NCBI RefSeq assembly: GCF_014207745.1
Contig: NZ_JACHJB010000001.1
Span: forward strand, 806,001 to 870,000
DNA from: Nonomuraea muscovyensis
GTDB taxonomy: Bacteria; Actinomycetota; Actinomycetes; Streptosporangiales; Streptosporangiaceae
DNA: 64,000 nt
Reading direction: 5' to 3'
In this document: positions 33,058 to 41,937 of the stretch, piece after piece
Layout: each line of letters opens with the position of its first letter
Numbering within the stretch: the first letter of the stretch is position 1
Made by a program: the position numbers and the translations under genes
Notes under the pieces: generated by a model
Told to the model about the DNA's origin: nothing
The model's database searches: none
The model's input: the letters and a program-made list of their open reading frames with translations, nothing else

Positions 33058-33318
33058 TCACGCCATCGCCTCGGCCGGCTGCGGACCCCGGCCGGTCAGC
33101 CATTCCAGCACCCGGCGGTGACCGGACGCGGCGTCCTCGAAGTGGCCCCAGTGCCAGTAGCGCGGCTGGTCGCGCACACCCGTCACCCAGGTGCGGTAGG
33201 AGACCGAGCCGCCGGCGCCGGTGGCGGGCGCGACGCCGTACGTGCGGATCACGACCTTGCCGCCCGGCGCGAAGAGCACGTCGTCGGCGATCGGATAGAG
33301 AGTCATCTGGTCGAGCAT
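33058..33318 (-). CDS. Small hypothetical protein, 86 aa
   Basis: I do not recognise this protein. It has beta-rich hydrophobic stretches (LYPIADDVLFAPGGKVVIRT) and several Trp/His residues (PRYWHWGHFEDAASGH). The gene stands alone between the NIPSNAP-like and DUF397 genes on the same strand. No signal peptide or membrane segment is seen. Codon positions look actinobacterial (G/C at third positions), which supports that it is real. Confidence 0.6.
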   Translation of the reverse strand: MLDQMTLYPIADDVLFAPGGKVVIRTYGVAPATGAGGSVSYRTWVTGVRDQPRYWHWGHFEDAASGHRRVLEWLTGRGPQPAEAMA

Positions 33319-33357
33319 GGGCCGATCATGCCGCCCCGGCGAGGCGGCGCCATTACG

Positions 33358-33394
33358 CCTCCGGCGCGCCCCCGTTAAGGGGACGCGCCGGAGG
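33358..33394 (-). terminator. Terminator after the DUF397 gene
   Basis: An 11-bp perfect stem (CCTCCGGCGCG with CGCGCCGGAGG) extends inward with CCCC/GGGG around a GTTAA loop. It starts 12 nt after the DUF397 stop. No clear T-run follows. Confidence 0.7.
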
Positions 33395-33405
33395 TTAACA
33401 GGCTG

Positions 33406-33642
33406 TTACACCATCAGGCCGTCGAACTCCCCGTCCTTGACCCCGAGCACCAGGGCCCGGATCTCGTCGCGGGTGTAGATCAGGGCCGGGCCGTCGGGGA
33501 ATCGGGAGTTGCGCACCGCCACCCCGCCGTCGGGGAGCTCGGCGAGCTCCACGCAGTTGCCCTGCGAGTTGCTGTAGCGGCTCTTGCGCCAGGCGACCTG
33601 CTTGAGGTCGGTCGCGGGCATGCCGTTGTAGGTCTGCTTCAT
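33406..33642 (-). CDS. DUF397 domain protein
   Basis: DUF397 protein of 78 aa with the family signature WRKSRYSNSQGNCVELAELP, VAVRNSRFPDGPAL and YTRDEIRALVLGVKDGEFD. Such proteins follow HTH-DUF5753 regulators and are thought to act as their small partner (BldB/WhiJ-type systems). Here it directly follows such a regulator on the same strand, separated by about one base, so the two are co-expressed. Confidence 0.93.
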   Translation of the reverse strand: MKQTYNGMPATDLKQVAWRKSRYSNSQGNCVELAELPDGGVAVRNSRFPDGPALIYTRDEIRALVLGVKDGEFDGLMV

Positions 33643-34509
33643 CTACATCTTTCTGAGAAGACCGCCGACGAGCTCGACGGTGCCCCCGGGCGTGGTGCTC
33701 TCCACGCATAACTGCTCCATGGCCGTGAGGTACGGGTCGACGTCCTCACGCTTGTCCAGGTACAGGGCACCCCAGAGCTGCTCGACATAGACAACGTCCG
33801 ACAGGTCGGACTCCGGAAACCGCAAGATGCTGAACGCGCCCCCTTCAGCGGCGTGCATGCCGAACCTGAAGGGCATCACCTGCAGGGTGATGTTGGGCAG
33901 GGCAGCGACCTCCAGCAGGTGCTGGAGCTGCCGGTACATGACCTCTCGCCCGCCGATGGTCCGCTTGAGCGTCGCCTCGTCGATGACCGCCCACAGGCGC
34001 GGGCCGTCCTTCTGGGTGAGGCGCTCCTGGCGCTGCATGCGCAGATGCACACGGCGCTCGATCTCCTCCGGAGCGTCATCGGGATTGCCGAGCTGGAACA
34101 CCGCGCGCGCGTAGTCCGCCGTCTGCAGCAGGCCGGGCACGAACTGCACCTCATAGGTGCGGATCAGGCTCGCGGCCTCCTCCAACCCCACGTACGTGCT
34201 GAACCACGACGGCAGCACGGCGGAATACTTGTGCCACCACCCGGGGGTGTTGGCCTCACGGACCATCTCCAGGAGGGCTCGGCGCTCGGCGTCGTCGCTG
34301 ACGCCGTACAGGGTGAGCAGGTCCTCCACGTCACGTGTCTTGAACCCGACACGGCCGAGCTCCATACGGCTGATCTTGGACTCGGACGCCCGGATGTGGA
34401 ATCCGGCCTGGTCGCGGGTGAGACGCTTGGCCTCACGCAGACGCCTGAGGCTGGCGCCGAGCATGATGCGCCGAACGGTCGAACCAGAACCGGGCGGATC
34501 GAGGGACAC
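33643..34509 (-). CDS. Helix-turn-helix regulator with DUF5753 domain
   Basis: WhiJ-like XRE regulator of 288 aa. The helix-turn-helix at about 15-70 reads LGASLRRLREAKRLTRDQAG, then ESKISRMELGRVGF. The C-terminal DUF5753 effector-like domain includes WFSTYVGLEEAASLIRTYE and FVPGLLQTADYARAV. GTG 34509 has AAGGAG 6 nt upstream. It forms a trio with the DUF397 gene downstream and a divergent anti-sigma-type ATPase, a recurrent actinomycete arrangement linked to development and antibiotic control. Confidence 0.94.
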   Translation of the reverse strand: MSLDPPGSGSTVRRIMLGASLRRLREAKRLTRDQAGFHIRASESKISRMELGRVGFKTRDVEDLLTLYGVSDDAERRALLEMVREANTPGWWHKYSAVLPSWFSTYVGLEEAASLIRTYEVQFVPGLLQTADYARAVFQLGNPDDAPEEIERRVHLRMQRQERLTQKDGPRLWAVIDEATLKRTIGGREVMYRQLQHLLEVAALPNITLQVMPFRFGMHAAEGGAFSILRFPESDLSDVVYVEQLWGALYLDKREDVDPYLTAMEQLCVESTTPGGTVELVGGLLRKM

Positions 34510-34646
34510 GCGCTGCTCCTTGGTTGTTTCCTTAACTCATAGTCTGTCACTTCACGGCCGAAAGATCATGGGCCGCGGACAAGATCCCCTTTCCCGCCAC
34601 TTTGACCAATTGAGCAAACCGTAGCGGTTGCACGCATCCTCTGCAC

Positions 34647-35189
34647 GTGCATTCGCCCTTGCACCTGCACGAGAGTGTGTCGCAGAATGATCTAGTGCAA
34701 TCCACCCTGGCGCCCGGCCAATGGACCACGTTCGACTGGTGGCCCCCTCTCGGCTGGTGGCCGGAGGCGGCACGAGACCTGCTGGTCCCCGGCCCGTCAG
34801 CGAGCGCCACGTTCGCCCTCCCTCCCACGCCCGCGTCCGTGCACGCCGCACGCGGCTTCGCCGCCGGGGCGCTGACCGCCTGGAAGCTGGCGGAGGTGGC
34901 CGAGAACATGGAACTCGTCATCTCCGAGCTCGCCACCAACGCCCTGCGGCACGGCCTGCACGCGACGGAGCCGGGCTGGCGACCCTCGGTGCACCTGTCG
35001 CTGGTCCGCCGGGGCCCGCTGGTCACCTGTGCCTTCACCGACCCCGCCTCCGCGGTGCCGGCGCTGCGCTATCCGGGGCCGCTCGACGCCGGAGGGCTCG
35101 GCCTGCACATCGTCGAGTCGCTCAGCCTGCGCTGGGGCTGGTCGGCGCTCGCTCCCCGAGGGAAGATCGTCTGGGCAGTCCTCTCCTGA
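34647..35189 (+). CDS. ATP-binding anti-sigma-factor-like protein (HATPase_c)
   Basis: GHKL ATPase-domain protein of 180 aa, similar to RsbW-type serine kinases of actinomycetes. The N-box is LVISELATNALRHG and the G1 region DAGGLGLHIVESL. The first 55 residues are a Trp/Pro-rich extension not typical of the core. It is divergent from the HTH-DUF5753/DUF397 pair. GTG 34647 is the longest start; later starts before LVQSTLAPG cannot be excluded. Confidence 0.88.
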   Translation: MHSPLHLHESVSQNDLVQSTLAPGQWTTFDWWPPLGWWPEAARDLLVPGPSASATFALPPTPASVHAARGFAAGALTAWKLAEVAENMELVISELATNALRHGLHATEPGWRPSVHLSLVRRGPLVTCAFTDPASAVPALRYPGPLDAGGLGLHIVESLSLRWGWSALAPRGKIVWAVLS

Positions 35190-35268
35190 GGGTCGGTGAT
35201 CTGCACTACCGTGGATGGCCATGGCTCACGGTGAGTCCCCCGCGCGACCCCCATGAGAGTGCTGACCG

Positions 35269-37833
35269 ATGGATGATCACCTGCTCGGCTGGCTGCGGAC
35301 ACTTGACGAAGACAGGCTCGGACGGATCCTCGCCAACCGGCCTGACGCCATCGCGGCGCCGTGGCCGCGGCGGCTCGACACGCTCGCCCAGCGGCTGAGC
35401 AGCGGTTTCGCCGTGATGGAGGCCCTGCGCAGGCTCCCGTTGCCCTGCCTGGAGCTGGCGCAGGCGTGCCTGGTCGTGCGGCCCGCCACCCACGCACGGG
35501 TGGCGGAGCTGCTCGGGGTGCCCCTCGACGAGGTGACCCCGTGGCTGGACCGGCTCTGCGACCACGCGCTGGCCTGGCCGGACGCCGACGGCGTGCTCCA
35601 TCTGGCGGAGGCCGTGTCGCGCTGGTGGTCGGCGCCGCTCGGCCTCGGCGAGCCGCTCGACCGCCACCTCAACTCCTGGACGGTCAGCAACGACACGGTG
35701 CGGGCGCTGGCCCGCGGGCTCGGCATCCCGACGCAGGGCAACAAGCGGCGCGTCCTGGCCCGGGCCGCCGAGGTGCTCGCCGACCCAGGTCACCTGACCG
35801 CGCTGCTGCGCCACGCCCCCGAGGGCACCCGCGAGCTGCTCGACCTGTTCGCCTGGGACGGCCCCGTCCGCGACGTCGACGGCGGCAGGTTCGTCCTCCC
35901 CGGCACCCCGGAGAAGTGGAGCTCCGACCACGGGCTGCTCTACCGGCCGAGCTGGCACGTGGCCGAGATGCCGCGCGAGGTCGCCCTGGCCCTGCGCGGA
36001 CCCGGCTACCACCCGCCCTTCACTCCCGAGGCGCCCGAGGTCGCCACGATCCCCGTCGACCCCGAGGAGGTCGACCACCTGATGACGCTGGCGGCCCCGC
36101 ACGCGGTCGAACGGTGCGCGGCGATCCTCGACAACACCTCCAAGACGCCGCTGCCCCTGCTCAAGACCGGCGGCGTGGGCGTGCGCGAGGTGCGCCGCGT
36201 GGCCAAGGAGACCGGCTGCGACGAGGACGAGACGCGGCTGCTGCTGGAGCTCTGCGCGGTGGCCCGCCTGCTGGCCTGGGACGAGGAGTCGGGCGGCATG
36301 GTGCCGACCGAGCGGTTCGACCGCTGGCGGCTCGACGAGGGCTCGGCCCGGCTGCGCGTGCTGCTGTCGGCGTGGTGGCGGATGGAGCGCTCGTCGCTGC
36401 GGCGGATCGACGGCAAGTACGGAACGGTGCTGGGCGACGACCGCGGCGGCGCCGACGTGGCCCGGGTCCGCCGGGCCGTGGTGTCGGTGCTCGCGCACCT
36501 GCCGGCCGGCACGGCCCTGTCCCCCGACGCCGCCGACCGCGACAGCCTGGTGCGCAACGTCCACTGGCACGCCCCGATGCTCGACCGGGCGCTGCTCGAC
36601 GAGTGCGCCTCGGCGGTGCTGGAGGAGGCGCGGCTGCTGGGGCTGCTCGCCAACGACACGCTCACCGACCTCGGCCGGGCCCTGGCCGGGCTGGCCGACC
36701 GGGCGGGCGACGAGAACGACGACCACGTGCCGGCGGTGGAGCACGACCCGGTGCTGGTGGAGGCGTCCACCCGGGCGCTGGCCAGCGTCCGCAGGAGCGC
36801 GCTGTTCGGCCCGGATCTGACCGCCGTGGTCACCGGGCCGCCTTCGGCCGAGCTGGCGGCGCTGCTCGACCGGGTGGCCGAACGGGAGTCGCGGGGCGCG
36901 GCGTCGGTGTGGCGGTTCACCCCCGACAGCGTGCGCGGCGCGCTCGACCTCGGTCACGAGGCCGGCGAGCTGCTGGAGGAGCTGGCCGCGGTCGGCACGA
37001 TCCCGCAAACCCTCGAATACCTCGTGCACGACGTGGCCCGGCGGCACGGCGAGGTCACGGTGACCACCGTCGGCTGCGTCGTGCAGGCGTCCGACCCGGC
37101 GCTGCTCGCCGAGATCGCCGGGCACCGGCGGCTGGCCCGGCTGGGCCTGCGGTTGCTCGCGCCCACGGTGCTGGTGAGCGCGGCGGGCGCCGAGCGCACC
37201 CTGGCCGCGCTGCGCGAGAACGGCTTCTCCCCGGTGGCCGTGGCCGACACCGGGCGGATCGCGATCCGGCGCACCCGGCCCGAGGAGCCTCGGGGCAGCG
37301 CGGGCAGCGCGGGCAGCGCGGGCAGCGCGGGCAGCGCGGGCAGCGCGGGCAGCGCGGGCAGCGCGGGCAGCGCGGGCAGCGCGGGCAGCGCGGGCAGCGC
37401 GGGCAGCGCGGGCGGCGCGGGCAGCGCGGGCGGCAGGCTTGTGCTGCTGCCCGGCGGGCAGGTGGCCCAGCTGGCGGAGCCGGGTGATGCTCTGGGCGAC
37501 GGCAAGGCACACCTGGTCGCCGAGCCGGTGCCCGACCCGTACGAGCACGCCCGCCGCCTGGTCGCCGCCGGCCGGTCCGCGGAGCCCGGCGGCGGCCGCA
37601 CCTGGGCCGTCATCGGGCGGATGGCGACCCGGCTGCCCACGGCCCAGCAGTCGCTGCTGGGCTTCGTCGTCGACCGGGGCGTGCGTGCCGGCATCACGCT
37701 GACCGGTGGCCTGACCGCCACGATCAGCCACGGCGAGCTGCGCGGCGCCGCGCTCGACGCGTGGTGCGAGGAGGCGGGCGACTACCTGGAGTTCCCGCTG
37801 GCGGAGATCGTCGAGGTCAGGGGAGCTTACTAG
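35269..37833 (+). CDS. Helicase C-terminal/XPB N-terminal-like domain protein with GSA-repeat linker
   Basis: Protein of 854 aa of the actinobacterial 'helicase C-terminal domain-containing' family, related to the XPB/Ssl2 N-terminal domain (Helicase_C_3). No Walker A is evident, so it is not itself a helicase motor. N-terminal winged-helix-like parts (LRRLPLPCLELAQACLV) are followed by a central domain and a conserved segment near TIPQTLEYLVHDVARRHGEV. Residues about 676-722 are a Gly-Ser-Ala repeat encoded by 9-bp repeats, followed by a further conserved domain. It may partner a DNA repair helicase encoded elsewhere (inference). Confidence 0.82.
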   Translation: MDDHLLGWLRTLDEDRLGRILANRPDAIAAPWPRRLDTLAQRLSSGFAVMEALRRLPLPCLELAQACLVVRPATHARVAELLGVPLDEVTPWLDRLCDHALAWPDADGVLHLAEAVSRWWSAPLGLGEPLDRHLNSWTVSNDTVRALARGLGIPTQGNKRRVLARAAEVLADPGHLTALLRHAPEGTRELLDLFAWDGPVRDVDGGRFVLPGTPEKWSSDHGLLYRPSWHVAEMPREVALALRGPGYHPPFTPEAPEVATIPVDPEEVDHLMTLAAPHAVERCAAILDNTSKTPLPLLKTGGVGVREVRRVAKETGCDEDETRLLLELCAVARLLAWDEESGGMVPTERFDRWRLDEGSARLRVLLSAWWRMERSSLRRIDGKYGTVLGDDRGGADVARVRRAVVSVLAHLPAGTALSPDAADRDSLVRNVHWHAPMLDRALLDECASAVLEEARLLGLLANDTLTDLGRALAGLADRAGDENDDHVPAVEHDPVLVEASTRALASVRRSALFGPDLTAVVTGPPSAELAALLDRVAERESRGAASVWRFTPDSVRGALDLGHEAGELLEELAAVGTIPQTLEYLVHDVARRHGEVTVTTVGCVVQASDPALLAEIAGHRRLARLGLRLLAPTVLVSAAGAERTLAALRENGFSPVAVADTGRIAIRRTRPEEPRGSAGSAGSAGSAGSAGSAGSAGSAGSAGSAGSAGSAGSAGGAGSAGGRLVLLPGGQVAQLAEPGDALGDGKAHLVAEPVPDPYEHARRLVAAGRSAEPGGGRTWAVIGRMATRLPTAQQSLLGFVVDRGVRAGITLTGGLTATISHGELRGAALDAWCEEAGDYLEFPLAEIVEVRGAY
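37294..37434 (+). repeat. 9-bp tandem repeat (GGCAGCGCG) within the helicase-like gene
   Basis: Thirteen perfect GGCAGCGCG units (37294-37410) are followed by degenerate ones. The unit is a multiple of three, so copy-number change alters only the length of a Gly-Ser-Ala linker. Perfect identity suggests recent expansion by slippage. Confidence 0.95.
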
Positions 37834-38845
37834 CCTTCTTCAGGTTGGCCACCAGCTCCTCCAGGTAGGCCGCGTAGCCCTGGTAGCTGAACGGCGCCTC
37901 GGCGCGCCACGGGTAGAGCTGGCCGGCCCTGACCGCGGGCAGCTTGGCGAACGTCGGCTTCTTCTTCATCTCCTCGGGCGTCAGCGACTGGGTCCGCGTG
38001 TCGTAGAGGATGACGTCGGCCTCGTAGGTGTCGGCGTTCTCCCAGCTCAGCGACTGGAAGAAGCCGCCTTCGTCGACCTTGGAGGGGGTGACGACGGTCA
38101 GGCCGCTCTTGGTCAGGTGGGTGATGTCCGGGTACTCGGGCGGGTTGACCACCCACATCGTGTCGGGGCCGCCCGACATCATGAGGACCTTGAGGTCCTT
38201 GAACGACGCCAGCTCCTTGGTCGCGGCCTCGAACCTCGCCTTGGCCTCGGGCACACCCCGCATGTCGGCGCCGAGTGACCTGGCCAGTTCCTCGTACCTG
38301 CCGATCACGTCGGTGGCGCTCTTGCCGGTGAGCATGATGCCGAGGGTCGGGGCGACCTGCTCGATCGTGGCCTTCGACTTCTCCGGGACGTACCAGAGCG
38401 TGTCCTTCAGGTACATGTTGCTCACCAGCAGGTCGGGCTGGAGGGAGATGTACTTCTCCACGTTGAACTCGTCCCAGACGTTGCCGAGACCCTCGACCTT
38501 GGTGATGTCGACGTTGCCGACCTGGGGGTCCTTGCTGCCGTCCTTCAGCTTGTGGGGGCCGAACACCGCGATCGGGCGCACGCCGAAGTCCCAAAGGGCT
38601 GCCGCGGAGCCGACCTGGGCCACCACCCTGGACGGGGCCTTGGGCTGCTCGATCTTCTTGCCGCGGTCGTCCGTGTACGTCCACGCGGTCCCGGCGGCCG
38701 CGCTCTGCGAGGCCGAGCCGCCCGCGTCACCGGTCGTGGTCACGCCGGTCCCGGATCCCGACCCGCACGCCGCCAGGGCCAGCGCCGCGGCCAGGCCCGC
38801 CGCCGCGCCGAGGAAGCCCCTGCGAGCCAGTACCGGTTCCGTCAT
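37817..38845 (-). CDS. Iron-siderophore ABC transporter binding lipoprotein
   Basis: FecB/DesE-type receptor of 342 aa. The N-terminus combines a Tat-like RRGFLG with a lipobox (LALAACG), so it is probably exported folded and lipid-anchored. The binding fold has PSRVVAQVGSAAALWDFGVR and the family's second lobe EKYISLQPDLLVSN. It is divergent from two permeases and an ATPase and shares a control region with two iron boxes. Which siderophore it binds is not evident. Its 3' end overlaps the convergent helicase-like gene by 17 bp. Confidence 0.92.
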   Translation of the reverse strand: MTEPVLARRGFLGAAAGLAAALALAACGSGSGTGVTTTGDAGGSASQSAAAGTAWTYTDDRGKKIEQPKAPSRVVAQVGSAAALWDFGVRPIAVFGPHKLKDGSKDPQVGNVDITKVEGLGNVWDEFNVEKYISLQPDLLVSNMYLKDTLWYVPEKSKATIEQVAPTLGIMLTGKSATDVIGRYEELARSLGADMRGVPEAKARFEAATKELASFKDLKVLMMSGGPDTMWVVNPPEYPDITHLTKSGLTVVTPSKVDEGGFFQSLSWENADTYEADVILYDTRTQSLTPEEMKKKPTFAKLPAVRAGQLYPWRAEAPFSYQGYAAYLEELVANLKKASKLP

Positions 38846-38855
38846 GTCGATCTCC

Positions 38856-38874
38856 TAAGGTTAGGCTTGCCTTC
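38856..38874. promoter_or_regulatory. DtxR/IdeR-type iron box 1
   Basis: TAAGGTTAGGCTTGCCTTC closely follows the iron-box pattern TTAGGTTAGSCTAACCTAA and lies 10 nt before the siderophore-receptor start. It is a probable operator of a DmdR1/IdeR-like repressor. Confidence 0.85.
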
Positions 38875-38888
38875 ATGGTCAGGCATGA

Positions 38889-38907
38889 GATTAGCCTTAC
38901 CTTACTT
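38889..38907. promoter_or_regulatory. DtxR/IdeR-type iron box 2
   Basis: On the minus strand this reads AAGTAAGGTAAGGCTAATC, a second iron box, about 25 nt before the first permease start. The divergent importer halves therefore each have an operator and should be induced by iron starvation. Confidence 0.82.
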
Positions 38908-38931
38908 TGACGATGACGAGAGGGGTCCCAG

Positions 38932-39996
38932 GTGCGACCGGACGCGCAGGCCGTGCACCGGCCAGCCGAGGCCGGCGAGGAGCGAGCGCCCGGACGGGGT
39001 CGGCCGGCCGCGCTGGCGGTCGGGCTCGTCGTCGCGCTCGGCGTGCTGGCGCTGGCCGCGCTGGCGAGCGTCGCGCTGGGGGCGCGCGCCGTACCGCCGG
39101 CCACGGTGCTGGACGCGTTCGTGGCGCCCGACGGCTCCAGCGACCACACCGTGGTGCGTGAGCTGCGGGTGCCGCGCACCCTGCTCGGCATCGGCGTGGG
39201 CGCGGCGCTGGGCCTGGCGGGGGCGCTCATGCAGAGCCTGACCCGCAACCCGCTGGCCGACCCGGGCCTGCTCGGCATCAACCAGGGGGCCGCGCTCGGC
39301 GTCACCGTGGCCCTCGGGCTGCTCGGGGTGTCCGACCCGGCCGGCTACGTGTGGTTCGCCTTCGGAGGCGCGGCACTCACCTCCGTCGTGATCTTCTCTC
39401 TCGGCTCGGCGGGCCGCTCGGGCGCCGGGCCGGTCCGGCTGGCGCTCGCGGGCATCGCCGTCGGCATGGTGCTCACCGCGGCGTCGTCGGCGATCCTGCG
39501 GATGGACACGCAGACCTTCGACCGCATGCGGTTCTGGCTGACCGGCTCGCTGGCCGGGCAGGACGCGAACACGCTGATGAGGCTGGCGCCGTTCATGGCC
39601 GCCGGTCTCGCCGTGGGGCTGCTGCTGGGAAGGCCGCTCAACATGCTGTCGCTGGGCGACGACGCGGGCCGGGCGCTCGGGGTGGCGGTGACCCGCACCC
39701 GGGTGCTCGCCGCCGTCGCGGTGACCCTGCTGTGCGGGGCGGCGACGGCCGCCGCCGGGCCGCTGTGGTTCGTCGGGCTGGCCGTGCCGCACGCCGTGCG
39801 TGCCATGGTCGGGCAGGACCAGCGATGGGTGCTCCCCTACTCCGCGGTCGTCGCGCCCGTGCTGCTGCTCGCGGCCGACGTGACCGGGCGGCTCGTCGCC
39901 CGGCCCGGAGAGGTGCAGGTGGGCATCATGTGCGCGCTGCTCGGCGCGCCCGTCTTCATCCTCATGGCCCGCCGCAGGAGGATCGCCGCGCTATGA
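38932..39996 (+). CDS. Iron-siderophore ABC permease 1 (FecCD)
   Basis: Permease of 354 aa with about ten membrane segments. FecCD signatures are LGLAGALMQSLTRNPLADPGLLGINQGA and WFVGLAVPHAVRAMVG. GTG 38932 is preceded by GAGAGGGG. Its stop overlaps the ATG of the second permease (ATGA), so the two form a coupled heterodimeric channel for ferric siderophore. Confidence 0.93.
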   Translation: MRPDAQAVHRPAEAGEERAPGRGRPAALAVGLVVALGVLALAALASVALGARAVPPATVLDAFVAPDGSSDHTVVRELRVPRTLLGIGVGAALGLAGALMQSLTRNPLADPGLLGINQGAALGVTVALGLLGVSDPAGYVWFAFGGAALTSVVIFSLGSAGRSGAGPVRLALAGIAVGMVLTAASSAILRMDTQTFDRMRFWLTGSLAGQDANTLMRLAPFMAAGLAVGLLLGRPLNMLSLGDDAGRALGVAVTRTRVLAAVAVTLLCGAATAAAGPLWFVGLAVPHAVRAMVGQDQRWVLPYSAVVAPVLLLAADVTGRLVARPGEVQVGIMCALLGAPVFILMARRRRIAAL

Positions 39997-41057
39997 CCCG
40001 CACCGAGACCCCGCGGTCCGCCGCCGGACCCGGCCGCGTGCGGCCGCGCGGCGCGCTCCGGGTCGGCCCCTGGTCGCTGCGGCCGGCGCCGCGTGCCCTG
40101 GTCACCGGAGTGGCGCTCGTGCTCGTCGCCTTCGCCGTGGCCGTGGCGGCGATCTCGACCGGCGAGTTCACCGTGCCGGTGCCCGACGTCCTGACCGCGC
40201 TGTTCGGCCAGGGCACGCCCGTGGCCGAGCTGATCGTCGGCAAACTGCGCGCGCCCCGCGTGGTCACCGGGTTGCTGGTGGGGGCGGCGTTCGGGCTGAG
40301 CGGCGCGCTGTTCCAGAGCGTGACCCGCAACCCGCTCGGCAGCCCCGACTTCATCGGCTTCACCGCCGGCGCCTCCACCGGCGGCATCCTCGCCGTCGTC
40401 ACCGGCGGCACCGCGGTGCAGGTCGCGGGCGGCTCCATGGTGGGCTGCGTGCTGACGGCGGCCCTGGTGTACGGCCTGGCCTTCCGGCGGGGCGTGCAGG
40501 GCTACCGGCTGGTGCTCGTCGGCATCGGCGCGAACGCGCTGCTGATCTCGGTCAACTCCTACCTGCTGACCCGGGCCAACATCAACGACGCCGCGACCGC
40601 CGGCGCGTGGCTGACCGGCAGCCTCGGCGGGCGCGGCTGGGACCACGCCGTCCCCGTGGGGCTGGCGCTGGCCGCCCTGCTGCCCGTCTGCGCGTACGTG
40701 TCGAGGCCGATGCGCATGATCGAGATGGGCGACGACACGGCCCGCTCGATGGGCATCGACGTCGAGGTGGTGCGGGCGGCGGCCGTCACGGCCGGCGTGC
40801 TGCTGTGCGGGGTGGCCACGGCCGCCGCCGGGCCGGTCGCGTTCGTCGCGCTGGCCGCGCCGCAGCTCGCCCGCCGGCTCACCCGCTCGCCCGGCGTCAC
40901 CCTGACGGCGTCGGCTCTCGTGGGAGCCGTGCTGCTCACCCTGTCCGACCTGGTCGCCCAGCGGTTGATCGCGCCCCAGCAGCTTCCCGTCGGCGTGGTG
41001 ACCGCCGCGATCGGCGGCGTCTACCTGGCCCTGCTCCTGCGAAAGGACCGCCACTGA
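39993..41057 (+). CDS. Iron-siderophore ABC permease 2 (FecCD)
   Basis: Second permease, 354 aa, with an Arg/Pro-rich cytoplasmic leader of about 40 residues before the first membrane helix. Signature segments are LSGALFQSVTRNPLGSPDFI and FVALAAPQLARRLTR. The start overlaps the previous stop, and its own TGA overlaps the ATPase ATG (TGATG). Confidence 0.93.
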   Translation: MTRTETPRSAAGPGRVRPRGALRVGPWSLRPAPRALVTGVALVLVAFAVAVAAISTGEFTVPVPDVLTALFGQGTPVAELIVGKLRAPRVVTGLLVGAAFGLSGALFQSVTRNPLGSPDFIGFTAGASTGGILAVVTGGTAVQVAGGSMVGCVLTAALVYGLAFRRGVQGYRLVLVGIGANALLISVNSYLLTRANINDAATAGAWLTGSLGGRGWDHAVPVGLALAALLPVCAYVSRPMRMIEMGDDTARSMGIDVEVVRAAAVTAGVLLCGVATAAAGPVAFVALAAPQLARRLTRSPGVTLTASALVGAVLLTLSDLVAQRLIAPQQLPVGVVTAAIGGVYLALLLRKDRH

Positions 41058-41875
41058 TGTCCCGTCCCGACCCCCGCGGGAGCCGCCTGTCGGGCAGCGA
41101 CCTGACCCTCGCCTACGACCAGCGCGTCGTGGCCGACGGCCTGGACGTGGTGATCCCCGACGAGTCGTTCACCGTGATCATCGGGCCGAACGCGTGCGGC
41201 AAGTCCACCCTCCTGCGCGCCCTGGCCCGCATGCTCAAGCCCCGCAAGGGGGCCGTGCACCTCGACGGCGGCGTCATCACCTCGCTGCCGTCGAAGCAGG
41301 TGGCGCGGCGGCTCGGGCTGCTGCCGCAGAGCTCGATCGTGCCCGACGGCATCACCGTGACCGACCTGGTGGCGCGCGGCCGCTATCCGCACCAGCGGCT
41401 GATGCGCCAGTGGTCGCGTGCCGACGAGGCGGCGGTGGCCGAGGCGATGCGCGCCACCGACGTGACCGGGCTGGCCGACCGGATCGTGGACGAGCTGTCG
41501 GGCGGTCAGCGGCAGCGCGTGTGGCTGGCCATGGCGCTGGCCCAGGAGACGCCGATCCTGCTGCTGGACGAGCCGACGACGTTCCTCGACATCTCGCACC
41601 AGATCGAGGTGCTCGACCTGTGCGCCGACCTGCACGAGGCGGGCCGCACCATGGTCGCCGTGCTGCACGACCTCAACCAGGCGTGCCGCTACGCCACCCA
41701 CCTCATCGTCATGCGCGAGGGGCGGATCGTCGCCGAGGGCGAGCCGGCCGAGGTCGTCACGCCGGAGCTCGTGGAGCAGGTGTTCGAGCTGCGCTGCGAG
41801 ATCATCCCCGACCCGCAGACGGGCACCCCGCTCATCGTCCCGGAGGCCCGCCGCCGCGTCGCCGCCGACGCCTGA
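41057..41875 (+). CDS. Iron-siderophore ABC ATPase (FecE/FepC type)
   Basis: ATPase of 272 aa that drives siderophore import. Walker A is GPNACGKST (Cys instead of the common Gly or Ala, as in many FepC proteins), signature LSGGQRQRVWLAMAL, Walker B ILLLDEPTTFLDI and switch His in VLHDLNQACRYA. It is the last gene of the iron-box-controlled rightward operon. Confidence 0.94.
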   Translation: MSRPDPRGSRLSGSDLTLAYDQRVVADGLDVVIPDESFTVIIGPNACGKSTLLRALARMLKPRKGAVHLDGGVITSLPSKQVARRLGLLPQSSIVPDGITVTDLVARGRYPHQRLMRQWSRADEAAVAEAMRATDVTGLADRIVDELSGGQRQRVWLAMALAQETPILLLDEPTTFLDISHQIEVLDLCADLHEAGRTMVAVLHDLNQACRYATHLIVMREGRIVAEGEPAEVVTPELVEQVFELRCEIIPDPQTGTPLIVPEARRRVAADA

Positions 41876-41937
41876 CACCCCGCCCGCGCGCATCCCGCCC
41901 GCGCACGCCCGGCCCGCCCGGACGCGAGCCGCCCGGA

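Noticed and set aside
37294..37434. CRISPR array
   Set aside because: The repeats are direct 9-bp units without spacers, inside a coding frame. It is a coding microsatellite.
37055..37721. Long minus-strand frames rich in Ala-Leu-Pro repeats
   Set aside because: They are antisense readings of the Gly-Ser-Ala repeat in the helicase-like gene and are open only because of the repeat and high G+C.
35206..37731. Long minus-strand ORF of 841 aa over the helicase-like gene
   Set aside because: It is an Arg/Gln/Gly-rich antisense reading with no domain; the plus-strand protein shows conserved family segments.
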